Shown: piece by piece, positions 17,632 through 25,369 of the stretch
How the letters are laid out: each line of letters begins with the position of its first letter
Numbering within the stretch: position 1 is the first letter of the stretch
Source of the DNA: Desulfobulbaceae bacterium UBA5611
GTDB lineage: Bacteria > Desulfobacterota > Desulfobulbia > Desulfobulbales > Desulfocapsaceae
Reading direction: 5' to 3'
Length of the DNA stretch: 59,151 nt
NCBI GenBank assembly: GCA_002424635.1
Contig: DIKT01000017.1
Span: forward strand, 2,445 to 61,595
Notes under the pieces: model-generated
Told to the model about the DNA's origin: nothing
The model's input: only the letters and a program-made list of their open reading frames with translations
Databases searched by the model: none
Translations under genes and position numbers: made by a program

Positions 17632-19077
17632 ATGCCCTTTAATATTGAAGAAATACTAGATATCCTTGAGCAGGAAGTACGTAGTTACCAGGTGCCGGTG
17701 GTGGACCTTATTGCCGTTCAGACTAACGACCCGTACAAGGTCCTGGTCGCGACTATCCTCTCTGCGCGCACCAGAGATGAGGTGACGGCCACAGCGGCGG
17801 CCCGCCTTTTTGCCCAGGCCCCGACTCTTGAGGCGCTGGCCCTGCTTGACGAAGAAACTCTGCAACGACTTATTTTTCCGGTCGGCTTTTATAAAAATAA
17901 AAGCCGCTACCTGGCCGCCCTGCCGGGGATCCTCGCACAAGATTTCTCCTGCCAGATCCCCTCAGAAATTGATCAGCTCATCACCCTGCCTGGTGTCGGC
18001 CGGAAAACAGCAAATCTGGTACGAGCCCAAGGATTTGGCAAGAGTGCGATCTGTGTTGATACCCATGTGCACCGGATCATGAATATCTGGGGCTATGTCG
18101 AGAGCGTCACCCCCCTGCAGACCGAAATGATGTTGCGTAATAAACTGGCTGAGAAGTACTGGATCCGGGTTAACTCCCTGCTGGTCGCTTTTGGCCAACA
18201 AACCTGTCGGCCGGTTAGTCCCCATTGTGACAGTTGTGTCGTCAGCCAATTCTGTCCCCGTATTGGCGTCACCCCCAGAAAGATCAAACCCTCGGCAAGC
18301 AGCCAACCAACCGGGATCAAGCGGATGATCTCGTGGAATGTCAATGGCCTGCGTGCGATAGTTGGCAAAGGTTTTCTTGACATTGTCAAAGACCTGGCCC
18401 CTGATATTCTGGCGCTGCAGGAGATCAAGGCCATGCCGGAACAATTGCCGGATGCAGTACGGGAACTGGCCGGATATAACAGTTATTTCCATTCGGCCAG
18501 TAAAAAAGGTTATGCCGGAGTGGCTGTTTACAGCAGGATCGCAGCAGACAAGGTCTATTATGGAATTGGCGACCACCGTTTTGATGAAGAAGGACGGGTG
18601 CTGACTCTTGAATTTAGTGATTTTTATTTGGTGAATTGTTATTTCCCGAATGCCCGTCATGATTTAAGCCGCCTAGGTTTAAAAGATGACTTCAATCGCG
18701 CCCTGCATCTGTTTCTTGAAGATCTGGCCCGTCATAAATCGGTGGTGGTCTGTGGTGATTTTAATGTCGCCCATACTGAAAAAGATCTTGCCCGTCCCGC
18801 GGCTAATGTTATGAACGCCGGCTTTACTGCGGAAGAGCGCCAGTGGATGGACTCCTATGTGAAGACTGGCTGGATTGACACCTTTAGACATTATAATCAG
18901 GAAGCGGGCCATTATTCCTGGTGGAGTTACCGCCTTGGCGCCCGGGCCCGCAATATTGGCTGGCGTATTGATTATTTCTTTGTCGATACGGCCAGTAAGT
19001 CCAGAATGGTCGACGCCCATATTATGAATGAGATCCACGGCTCTGACCACTGCCCGGTAGTCCTCGATTTCAAGTAA
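17632..19077 (+). CDS. Endonuclease III-exonuclease III fusion (bifunctional base excision repair enzyme)
   Basis: One 481-aa reading frame joins two DNA repair enzymes. Residues about 1-212 are an endonuclease III: LSARTRDE, the helix-hairpin-helix LPGVGRKTANLV with catalytic Lys125, Asp143 in VDTHVHR, and the [4Fe-4S] loop C192-x6-C199-x2-C202-x5-C208. After a short linker (about 213-230), residues 231-481 are an ExoIII/AP endonuclease: N238 in SWNVNGLRA, E264 in LQEIKA, D376 and N378 in GDFNVAHTEKD, D447 in RIDYFF, and D472-H473 in GSDHCPVVLDF. All catalytic residues of both parts are present. The fusion would put the glycosylase/AP lyase and the AP-site/3'-end cleaning activity on one chain. 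Confidence 0.93.
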   Translation: MPFNIEEILDILEQEVRSYQVPVVDLIAVQTNDPYKVLVATILSARTRDEVTATAAARLFAQAPTLEALALLDEETLQRLIFPVGFYKNKSRYLAALPGILAQDFSCQIPSEIDQLITLPGVGRKTANLVRAQGFGKSAICVDTHVHRIMNIWGYVESVTPLQTEMMLRNKLAEKYWIRVNSLLVAFGQQTCRPVSPHCDSCVVSQFCPRIGVTPRKIKPSASSQPTGIKRMISWNVNGLRAIVGKGFLDIVKDLAPDILALQEIKAMPEQLPDAVRELAGYNSYFHSASKKGYAGVAVYSRIAADKVYYGIGDHRFDEEGRVLTLEFSDFYLVNCYFPNARHDLSRLGLKDDFNRALHLFLEDLARHKSVVVCGDFNVAHTEKDLARPAANVMNAGFTAEERQWMDSYVKTGWIDTFRHYNQEAGHYSWWSYRLGARARNIGWRIDYFFVDTASKSRMVDAHIMNEIHGSDHCPVVLDFK

Positions 19078-19427
19078 ACCTTATAACTGCTACGCCCGTT
19101 GACCTGCCAAAACAGCCAAAAGAAAACTAAAGATAATTCTTTCCTCACCGATGTCAGCTAGTTGACAGTATTCTCTTATGTTTTCGGTTATTAGTTATTT
19201 ACATAACTTCCGATCATGGTATTTAAGTCTGCTCTCAAGACCACTGCTCTTACATTTAACCAGGGACCGTAAACGGGCAGCAACGAGTACCAGATAAGAA
19301 GCTGGGAGCAGACGCAGCACCATTGTGACAGCAAAAGAGCTTATAAGATATAGCAGCTGATTACCACCAGATAGCAGGACGAACAGGTAACTTCTTTAAT
19401 AGACATCCATTACCCAGGAGTTCCAAC
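19078..19427 (+). other. Intergenic leader of the CooA-like gene
   Basis: This 350-bp gap holds the CooA-type operator (19152-19167) and then about 225 nt of probable leader before the start codon. Complementary segments GTCTGCTCTC (19227-19236) and GGGAGCAGAC (19304-19313) could pair with one mismatch, suggesting a structured leader. No convincing ORF or tRNA was seen. Confidence 0.5.
19152..19167 (+). promoter_or_regulatory. CooA-type operator 1 (upstream of the CooA-like gene)
   Basis: TGTCA-GCTAGT-TGACA is a perfect match to the CooA target pattern TGTCR-N6-YGACA known from Rhodospirillum rubrum. If CooA activates as a class II factor (site centred near -43.5), transcription would begin near 19203, with TAGTTA around 19192-19197 as the -10. 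This implies autoregulation of the gene at 19428. Confidence 0.75.
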
Positions 19428-20084
19428 ATGCCGACATCCTTGCCCTCTACAGATCTTCTGACTGATTTAGCAAGTCCTGAGAATCATCGTTTCAAGGCTG
19501 AATTTACCGAGAAGAACTATCCCAAAGATACCTTCATTTTTGCCCCCGGGCATGAAGAAGATCTGGTCTTCATAGTCAAGAGCGGCCGGGTGCAGATCTA
19601 TCTGGCCGTCGATGATAAGGAATTTTCTCTTATCATTCTGGGTCCTGGCGATATCTATACCAGCCATACCAGAGCCCATGTCAAATCCTTGGATGATATT
19701 GTGCTGCTGGTTATCGCCACCGAAAGAATATATGCTCACATGACCACTTATCCCGCCCTTACTCTTCCTATAATCAACGTTTTAGGAAAACTGCTCAAGC
19801 AATCTTTTTCGATCATCAACAACCTGGTCTTTAAAGATGTCTGCCAGCGTCTGACCCTGTTCCTATTGCAGGAGGCCTGTCATAATGGTATCAGTTGCAA
19901 GGAAGGAACCATCATCAAACCAGGCCTGACCACGACTCAGTTTGCCGCCATAGTAGGCAGCAGCCGCCAGACCGTCTCCAAAATCCTCAATACCATGTTT
20001 CAGGCTGGCGTTCTCTACAGGAAAAAAAACGGCACCTATCTCATCCCCGATCTCACCTTGCTGCAAGTATACGCACTCAAATAA
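19428..20084 (+). CDS. cooA: CooA-family heme-dependent CO-sensing transcription activator
   Basis: CRP/FNR-superfamily regulator of 218 aa that closely resembles CooA. The effector domain has VFIVKSGRVQIYLA and KEFSLIILGPGDIYTSHTRA. The dimerisation helix contains SIINNLVFKD, and the HTH recognition segment is GSSRQTVSKIL (about 177-187). Known CooA ligands are a Cys, a His two residues later, and the N-terminal Pro. Here His80 and Pro2 are present, but the Cys position is Thr78. That predicts normal CO-dependent Pro displacement but an altered ferric state. The ribosome site is CCCAGGAG. A matching operator lies upstream and another precedes the next gene. No CO dehydrogenase gene is in the window. 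Confidence 0.85.
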   Translation: MPTSLPSTDLLTDLASPENHRFKAEFTEKNYPKDTFIFAPGHEEDLVFIVKSGRVQIYLAVDDKEFSLIILGPGDIYTSHTRAHVKSLDDIVLLVIATERIYAHMTTYPALTLPIINVLGKLLKQSFSIINNLVFKDVCQRLTLFLLQEACHNGISCKEGTIIKPGLTTTQFAAIVGSSRQTVSKILNTMFQAGVLYRKKNGTYLIPDLTLLQVYALK

Positions 20085-20209
20085 TTTGTTTTATATAAGA
20101 CCAATTGTTCGCCATCTCATTATTTAAGGTTTATGCAATTACCTACTGGCGAATACAAGAACTCCGGTCAATTATAATTTTACTGACAATATTTTTTTAT
20201 TGATCGGAT

Positions 20210-20225
20210 TGTCGGCTAGTTGACA
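20210..20225 (+). promoter_or_regulatory. CooA-type operator 2 (upstream of the PAS gene)
   Basis: TGTCG-GCTAGT-TGACA fits TGTCR-N6-YGACA and shares its six-base spacer and right arm with operator 1, differing at one base. A class II start would fall near 20261, exactly where the perfect hairpin at 20262 begins. The target would be the PAS gene at 20335 and the LuxR-type gene behind it. Confidence 0.72.
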
Positions 20226-20261
20226 GCTTTTTTTTTATTTTATTGTTATGCATCCTCTTTT

Positions 20262-20291
20262 ATTCTCTCGATTATAAAATATCGAGAGAAT
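20262..20291 (+). other. Perfect 11-bp inverted repeat in the PAS gene leader
   Basis: ATTCTCTCGAT (20262-20272) and ATCGAGAGAAT (20281-20291) enclose an 8-nt AT loop. It lies just downstream of operator 2. It may be a 5' mRNA stabilising hairpin or a second protein-binding site. There is no U-tract directly after it. Confidence 0.5.
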
Positions 20292-20334
20292 GTCCGATAA
20301 TCTTTTACCCTGAATCGCCCTATAACACGAGACC

Positions 20335-20940
20335 ATGGCCACTAAGCTTAAAATGCAACAAGACGAACAGCTGATCAATTTCCAATCGGTATTCACCAAT
20401 CTTGGAGATAATATTGCCATCATAGACAGTGCATACAAAATTATTTTTCAGAACACTCTCTGCCGGAACATTCACAGCCTGCAGATTGGCACCCAATGTT
20501 ATAAAGGATTCAGAAATCAGCCTGTAGCCTGCCCTGACTGTCCGGCACAGAAGGTTTTTCAGGGTGCAGGTCTCAGCAAAAGCGAACAAATATATACCAG
20601 CAAGGAAAATGGTGAGCAATGGCTTGAACTAATCGCCTCACCACTCACCGACTCAGCAGGCGAGATCATGGCGGCCATCATTATCCAACGTGATGTGACA
20701 GCCGCAAGACGAATAACTGCAGAACGAGAACTGCTAATTCAGCAACTGCAGGAGACTGCCAATAAGCTTGGGAAGCTGAACGGCGTCGTGAGCATTTGTA
20801 TGTTCTGCAAAAAAATTCGCGACGAAAATCAGAAATGGAGTCCCATCGAGACTTTTTTACGGCACCGGCTTGATTTTGAATTAAACCATGGCCTCTGTCT
20901 TGAATGCGGGCAAAAACATTACCCGGCCTTTACAACATAA
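20335..20940 (+). CDS. PAS-domain sensor protein with C-terminal cysteine motif
   Basis: A 201-aa cytoplasmic protein. A PAS domain spans about residues 15-125 and carries a Cys-rich segment (C55, C66, C69, the last two in ACPDCP) seen in some PAS sensors. A short helical linker follows (about 125-150). The conserved tail has C155-x2-C158, KKIRDENQKWSPIETFL and C188-x2-C191. That tail occurs at the end of many PAS and response-regulator proteins in this group and probably binds zinc. There is no kinase, cyclase or DNA-binding domain. The nearest output is the LuxR-type gene 13 nt downstream. Operator 2 upstream suggests CO-dependent expression. The ligand is unknown. Confidence 0.75.
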   Translation: MATKLKMQQDEQLINFQSVFTNLGDNIAIIDSAYKIIFQNTLCRNIHSLQIGTQCYKGFRNQPVACPDCPAQKVFQGAGLSKSEQIYTSKENGEQWLELIASPLTDSAGEIMAAIIIQRDVTAARRITAERELLIQQLQETANKLGKLNGVVSICMFCKKIRDENQKWSPIETFLRHRLDFELNHGLCLECGQKHYPAFTT

Positions 20941-20953
20941 AAAATCATTTGCT

Positions 20954-21217
20954 ATGCTGCTGACCGAGACCCTCCAAACCCTGCGTCTAAAGCCACAAGC
21001 TGCAGCCGCCATCAAGGTCACCCCTCGGGAACAGCAGATCCTGAATCTGGTAGCGGCAGGACAGACCAGCAAATTAATGGCCAAACAACTGAGCCTCAGC
21101 GTCAGAACTGTCGAGCGCCATCGCGCCAACCTCCTGAAAAAGTTCAGTCAGAGAAATAGTGTCACCCTGGTGCAGAGTGCCATACGCCATGGCCTGCTTT
21201 GTGACCTGGCAGATTGA
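20954..21217 (+). CDS. Stand-alone LuxR-type HTH DNA-binding protein
   Basis: An 87-aa protein that is essentially a LuxR/GerE helix-turn-helix: TPREQQILNLVAAGQ, SKLMAKQLSLSVRTVERHRANLLKKF, then a short tail. It begins 13 nt after the PAS gene in a different frame, with an ATG chosen where the globular sequence starts. The frame is open back to 20888, so an earlier start overlapping the PAS gene is possible. It has no receiver or sensor domain of its own. It is probably the output partner of the PAS protein and co-expressed with it. An ancestral PAS-LuxR fusion split in two cannot be excluded. Confidence 0.72.
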   Translation: MLLTETLQTLRLKPQAAAAIKVTPREQQILNLVAAGQTSKLMAKQLSLSVRTVERHRANLLKKFSQRNSVTLVQSAIRHGLLCDLAD

Positions 21218-21224
21218 TACCGGC

Positions 21225-22043
21225 CTACTTAAGAGCCGCTGTTGCCTGCCGCCCCTGCCTGCGTCCTATAATAATCCAGAGCACTATTCCGCTTACCATC
21301 ATCAGGATACTTAACAGCTGACCCATGGTCAATACCCCAAAGATAAATCCTAACTGGACATCCGGCTCCCGCACTAATTCTATTAGAAAGCGGAAGAGTC
21401 CGTAACAGATAAGGAAGAGAAAGACCATACTGCCGTGGGGCCAGCGGGAATTCTCCTGCCAGGGCCTGTGCTTCAATGACCAGAGAATAGCAAAAAGAAC
21501 CACACCTTCAAGCAGCATCTCGTAGAGCTGGGAGGGATGCCTGGGTTGCAATCCCCCTCCGGGAAAGACCATGCCCCATGGGAGATCGGTGGTGCGGCCG
21601 TAGAGCTCACCATTGATAAAATTGCCCAGCCGACCCAAGCCCAGGCCAATGGGGACGGTCACCACATAGATATCGGCCGTTGGCCAGTAATCAATCTTCT
21701 TGTTTTGCAGATAGAGGCCGGCACCGACAAGCACCCCGATGCAGGCGCCGTGGAACGACATCCCACCAGCCCAGATAGCCGGAATCTCCAAGGGATGGTG
21801 AAGATAATAGGAAAAATTGTAGAACAGAACATAGCCGAGACGCCCGCCAATTATCACTGACAGAATCAAGACCAGATTGAGATTTTCAAAATAGGGTTCG
21901 AGCTGCCGGTAGGAGAAGGTCCTGATCTGCCGGCGCACCAGAAAATAGCAGGCCATGAACCCCAATACATACATCAAACCGTACCAGCGGAAGTGCAGAG
22001 GGCCGAGCGACAGAAAAATGGGGTCGATATCGGGGAAGGTCAT
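21225..22043 (-). CDS. lgt: Prolipoprotein diacylglyceryl transferase
   Basis: Integral membrane enzyme that adds diacylglycerol from phosphatidylglycerol to the lipobox Cys of prolipoproteins. The 272-aa protein has about seven hydrophobic helices. It shows FRWYGLMYVLGF, GGRLGYVLFYN, AGGMSFHGA (conserved His), the Lgt signature GLGRLGNFINGELYGR and RHPSQLYEMLLEG. It overlaps the mnmG stop by 4 nt and is co-transcribed with it. Pal in this window (53417-53923) would be a client. Confidence 0.95.
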   Translation of the reverse strand: MTFPDIDPIFLSLGPLHFRWYGLMYVLGFMACYFLVRRQIRTFSYRQLEPYFENLNLVLILSVIIGGRLGYVLFYNFSYYLHHPLEIPAIWAGGMSFHGACIGVLVGAGLYLQNKKIDYWPTADIYVVTVPIGLGLGRLGNFINGELYGRTTDLPWGMVFPGGGLQPRHPSQLYEMLLEGVVLFAILWSLKHRPWQENSRWPHGSMVFLFLICYGLFRFLIELVREPDVQLGFIFGVLTMGQLLSILMMVSGIVLWIIIGRRQGRQATAALK

Positions 22044-24007
22044 GATATATGCTTCTTCATTTTTTTCAGATGAACCTGCAGCACCGAAATCGCGGCCGGG
22101 GTTATCCCCGAAATCCGGGAGGCCTGACCAAGAGACAGGGGACGCACGGTAGATAATTTCTGGACCGCCTCATTAGACAGACCGGACAGGCCTGTATATG
22201 CAAAATCTTCAGGCAAGGCCAAGGCCTCCATTCTTTTAAAACGATCCACCTGTTCCTGCTGGCGCTGGATGTAGCCATGGAACTTGATCTGTAACTGGAT
22301 CTCATCCCTGACATTGGAGCCAGCCAAATGCAGGATTCTTGTCAGTATCCCGGCATCCAGGGGCAGCTGTGCCAGCTGTTCCAGCCCCAGCTCCGGCCGG
22401 CGCAGCAGTTCGGCCAGCGAAATCTTTTGCTTGAGCTCAACACTTCCCTGGGCCAGCAGGGCATCATTGATCGCCTTGCCAGGCTTGATCGGGATAGATT
22501 CCAGAAAAAGCACCCCCTGCTCAATGGCAGTCTGTTTCTCTTGATAGCGCTGATAGGCCGACTCACCTAAGAGACCGATATCGTAGCCGATCTGACTGAG
22601 CCTGGTATCGGCATTATCTTCGCGCAGCAGCAGCCGATACTCGGCCCGGGAGGTAAAAAGTCGGTACGGTTCTTTGGTGCCGCAGGTGACCAGATCATCA
22701 ATGAGTACTCCGATATAGGCCTGCGAGCGGTCGAGCACCAGCGGCTCCTGGCCCCTGACATAATGGACACTATTGATCGCTGCCATCAGCCCCTGGGCGG
22801 CGGCTTCTTCATAGCCTGAGGTGCCGTTGATCTGGCCGGCCAGAAACAGACCGTGAATACGCTTGGTCTCCAATGATGGTTTCAACTCCAGGGGATCGAC
22901 ATAATCATATTCAATAGCATAGCCCGGCCGGATAATTCTGGCCTGCTCCAGCCCTTTGATGCTCTGGATCATGGCCATCTGCGTGGCCATCGGCAGGCTG
23001 GTCGGCAGGCCGTTGGGATAGACTTCAGTGGTATCGAGGCCCTCTGGTTCGAGAAAGATCTGATGCCGCTCTTTTTCCGGGAAGCGCATGACCTTGTCCT
23101 CGATCGAGGGACAATACCTGGCCCCGATCCCTTCAATGACCCCAGTATACATCGGGGATTGATCAATACCGGCCCGGATGATGGCATGGGTTTGAGGATT
23201 GGTATAGGTGACATGACAGGGCCGCTGAGGAAGAACATAATCACCGGTCCGGTCAAAGGAAAAATGGACGGCAGGCTGATCGCTGTGCTGGGCTTCCAGA
23301 TCTGCATAATTGATACTGTTGGCCGCAAGGCGGGGAACCGTACCGGTCTTCATCCGGCCTACCCGAAAGCCGGCCTCTTTGAACCAGCGGGCCAGACTGG
23401 TTGACGGACTGTCGCCCATGCGCCCGGCTGGAAAGTTTCTGAGCCCTACATGGATCAGACCGTTAAGAAAGGTACCGGTGGCTACGATCACCGCCTTGAC
23501 CCGGATTTCTTCCTCCAGGGAAGTAATAAGTCCGCAGATCCGGCCATCTTCGACCAGCAGCGAATCAACTACCGTCTGGCGAATCTCCAGATTTTCCTGA
23601 TTCTCAAGGATGGATTTCATCCGCAGCCGGTAGAGCAGACGATCGGCCTGAGCCCGGGAGGAACGAACCGCCGGGCCCTTGCTGGTATTAAGACGCCGGA
23701 ATTGGATGGAAGTGGCATCAATATTTTTGGCCATCTCGCCGCCCAGGGCGTCGATCTCGCGAACCAGATGCCCCTTGGCCAGACCGCCAATGGCTGGATT
23801 ACAGGACATGGCCCCAATAGTATCGACATTAATGACGGCCACCAGAGTCTTGCATCCCATTCTGGCAGCCGCCAGAGCGGCCTCACAACCGGCATGGCCG
23901 GCGCCAATGACGACAATATCATAGGTGTTCAGGAGCGGAGCCATAACTTCTTTAGTTTTATTCATTGCGTTTGTGGTATGACAAGGGCTGATTGCTTGCT
24001 CTCCCAT
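22040..24007 (-). CDS. mnmG: tRNA uridine-5-carboxymethylaminomethyl modification enzyme MnmG
   Basis: FAD protein that, with MnmE (encoded at 28888), modifies the wobble uridine of several tRNAs. The 655-aa product has the dinucleotide-binding motif VVIGAGHAGCEAALAAARMG, GMSCNP-type AMSCNPAIGGLAKGHL, and the C-terminal helical GidA-associated domain ending ITPAAISVLQVHLKK. The start at 24007 is supported by GGAG 6 nt upstream, lying within the end of the preceding gene. An ATG 14 codons later lacks a site. It is downstream of a methyltransferase gene and overlaps lgt by 4 nt. Confidence 0.95.
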   Translation of the reverse strand: MGEQAISPCHTTNAMNKTKEVMAPLLNTYDIVVIGAGHAGCEAALAAARMGCKTLVAVINVDTIGAMSCNPAIGGLAKGHLVREIDALGGEMAKNIDATSIQFRRLNTSKGPAVRSSRAQADRLLYRLRMKSILENQENLEIRQTVVDSLLVEDGRICGLITSLEEEIRVKAVIVATGTFLNGLIHVGLRNFPAGRMGDSPSTSLARWFKEAGFRVGRMKTGTVPRLAANSINYADLEAQHSDQPAVHFSFDRTGDYVLPQRPCHVTYTNPQTHAIIRAGIDQSPMYTGVIEGIGARYCPSIEDKVMRFPEKERHQIFLEPEGLDTTEVYPNGLPTSLPMATQMAMIQSIKGLEQARIIRPGYAIEYDYVDPLELKPSLETKRIHGLFLAGQINGTSGYEEAAAQGLMAAINSVHYVRGQEPLVLDRSQAYIGVLIDDLVTCGTKEPYRLFTSRAEYRLLLREDNADTRLSQIGYDIGLLGESAYQRYQEKQTAIEQGVLFLESIPIKPGKAINDALLAQGSVELKQKISLAELLRRPELGLEQLAQLPLDAGILTRILHLAGSNVRDEIQLQIKFHGYIQRQQEQVDRFKRMEALALPEDFAYTGLSGLSNEAVQKLSTVRPLSLGQASRISGITPAAISVLQVHLKKMKKHIS

Positions 24008-24853
24008 TTATTTCTCCAGGGACTGATCTTTTTTCCACCAGATCAGGGCCCACCGGGGAGGATATTCACGGCGAATTGTCACCTGCGACCCTTCTGCCAG
24101 GATAACTCTTGAACTGACATAGTCTCTTAATGCTGCCAGTTCGTCTTGGCTTAGGTCCTTAAACATCCAGACATATGATTGCAAGGCCTCATCCATATCA
24201 TGAAAAACATAATCCCGCTCCAGCTGTAAAATATCAATACAAGCATGGATACCCATAGCATAGAGAGTGTTGACGGTGTAGATATAATCCGGTCCGGATT
24301 GAAACTGCCGACCGATGGCGGCAAAGGCTAAGGGATCAAAAGGAGTCGGTGAGATCCGGTCAGCGATGAAGACATACTCGCGGGCATGATTATTGAGCTT
24401 TGCAAGAGCTGAAGAAAGATCAGCTACGGCCAGCGACCGGGAGGCAATAGCAATATCATGTATACCAATGTCGAGTTGCTGCCAGTCGTCCTCCCATGCC
24501 CCCCGGATGGTCCGGATATTATGGATATCTGCTTTACTGGCCTTCCGGCTCAGGACTTCCAGCATCCCTGCCGAGTAATCCACCGCAGTTACCGAGCGGA
24601 CTAAACCGGCAAGCGGGATAGCAAGTGTTCCCGGTCCAGAACCCATATCAAGCACGGTCAGGTTTGGGGCTAACGGCAGATGCTTGAGGAGAAGAGAAAT
24701 ATAGGGGGAGTTGCTGTTGCGGGAGGCAAAGGAATCAGCCTTTTTATCCCAATCAGCAGGTCCCTTGCTGGACCATGATTTTTGTTGTCTGGCGTTTCGC
24801 CACAGCAGATTCCAGTCAATATCAGCCAGTATTGTGTCGGCAGTTATAGGCAT
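24008..24853 (-). CDS. Class I SAM-dependent methyltransferase
   Basis: A 281-aa protein with the Rossmann-type SAM motif VLDMGSGPGTLAIPLAG (about residues 67-83), then VTAVDYSAGMLEVL. An N-terminal segment WSSKGPADWDKKADSFASR is seen in a family of anaerobe methyltransferases, often near corrinoid or metal genes; the substrate is not known. Its TAA directly precedes the mnmG ATG, so the two are co-transcribed, but this does not prove a tRNA substrate. The C-terminus is aromatic and basic (RWALIWWKK). Confidence 0.75.
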   Translation of the reverse strand: MPITADTILADIDWNLLWRNARQQKSWSSKGPADWDKKADSFASRNSNSPYISLLLKHLPLAPNLTVLDMGSGPGTLAIPLAGLVRSVTAVDYSAGMLEVLSRKASKADIHNIRTIRGAWEDDWQQLDIGIHDIAIASRSLAVADLSSALAKLNNHAREYVFIADRISPTPFDPLAFAAIGRQFQSGPDYIYTVNTLYAMGIHACIDILQLERDYVFHDMDEALQSYVWMFKDLSQDELAALRDYVSSRVILAEGSQVTIRREYPPRWALIWWKKDQSLEK

Positions 24854-24966
24854 AAAGTAAATTTATCAAAAAAATTAACAGCTGAATCTTAATTTTAACA
24901 GCAAGTGGAAAAATAGCACAGCTGATCTGCTTCTGCAAGCGAAGCCCGCAGGTCCATGGAAAATGT

Positions 24967-24996
24967 TTGACAGTTACAGACTTCTGTGTTTATAGT
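24967..24996 (+). promoter_or_regulatory. Promoter of the rpmH operon
   Basis: TTGACA (24967-24972) and TATAGT (24991-24996) are 18 nt apart, giving a leader of about 230 nt before rpmH. The 378-bp gap (24854-25231) otherwise shows an 80-codon open frame without a ribosome site or recognisable product. No DnaA-box cluster was seen by eye. Confidence 0.5.
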
Positions 24997-25231
24997 AGCT
25001 GTTTCCTATTTTTGTACAGGATAATGCTTTTCATTTTTATGACCCAGGCAGTCTATCAGGAGAAAATTAAAACGATTTCTCTTGGAAGGGAGCAGGCACA
25101 CATAAAGAAGACTTCCGTCTGCTCAGCAGCAAAACGCCAAAAAAACCCTAATAAACCGACCAGCAAGACAGTGGTTATTTCAACAGTTCCTCAATCAGCA
25201 AATCCATAATTTAATGGATCAGGAGTAAGTG

Positions 25232-25369
25232 ATGAGTAAACGTACTTTTCAACCTAGTAATATTAAACGTAAACGTAAACATGGTTTTCGTTCCCGCATG
25301 AGCACCGCTGCCGGCCGTGCAATTTTAAATGCTCGCCGAACCAAAGGACGCAAGAGATTATCTGCCTGA
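25232..25369 (+). CDS. rpmH: 50S ribosomal protein L34
   Basis: The 45-residue basic protein begins MSKRTFQPSNIKRKRKHGFR and ends GRKRLSA, an unmistakable L34. It belongs to the large ribosomal subunit. The ATG follows CAGGAGTAAGTG. It opens the conserved rpmH-rnpA-yidD-yidC-jag-mnmE block, which in many bacteria lies near the replication origin. The rnpA frame begins within its 3' end. Confidence 0.98.
   Translation: MSKRTFQPSNIKRKRKHGFRSRMSTAAGRAILNARRTKGRKRLSA

Noticed and set aside
24967..25209. 80-codon frame upstream of rpmH
   Set aside because: It starts within the TTGACA of the rpmH promoter, has no ribosome site and matches nothing known.
24854..25231. Replication origin next to rpmH
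   Set aside because: Gene order is origin-like (rpmH, rnpA, yidC, mnmE, mnmG), but no cluster of TTATCCACA-type boxes and no dnaA or dnaN gene is present.
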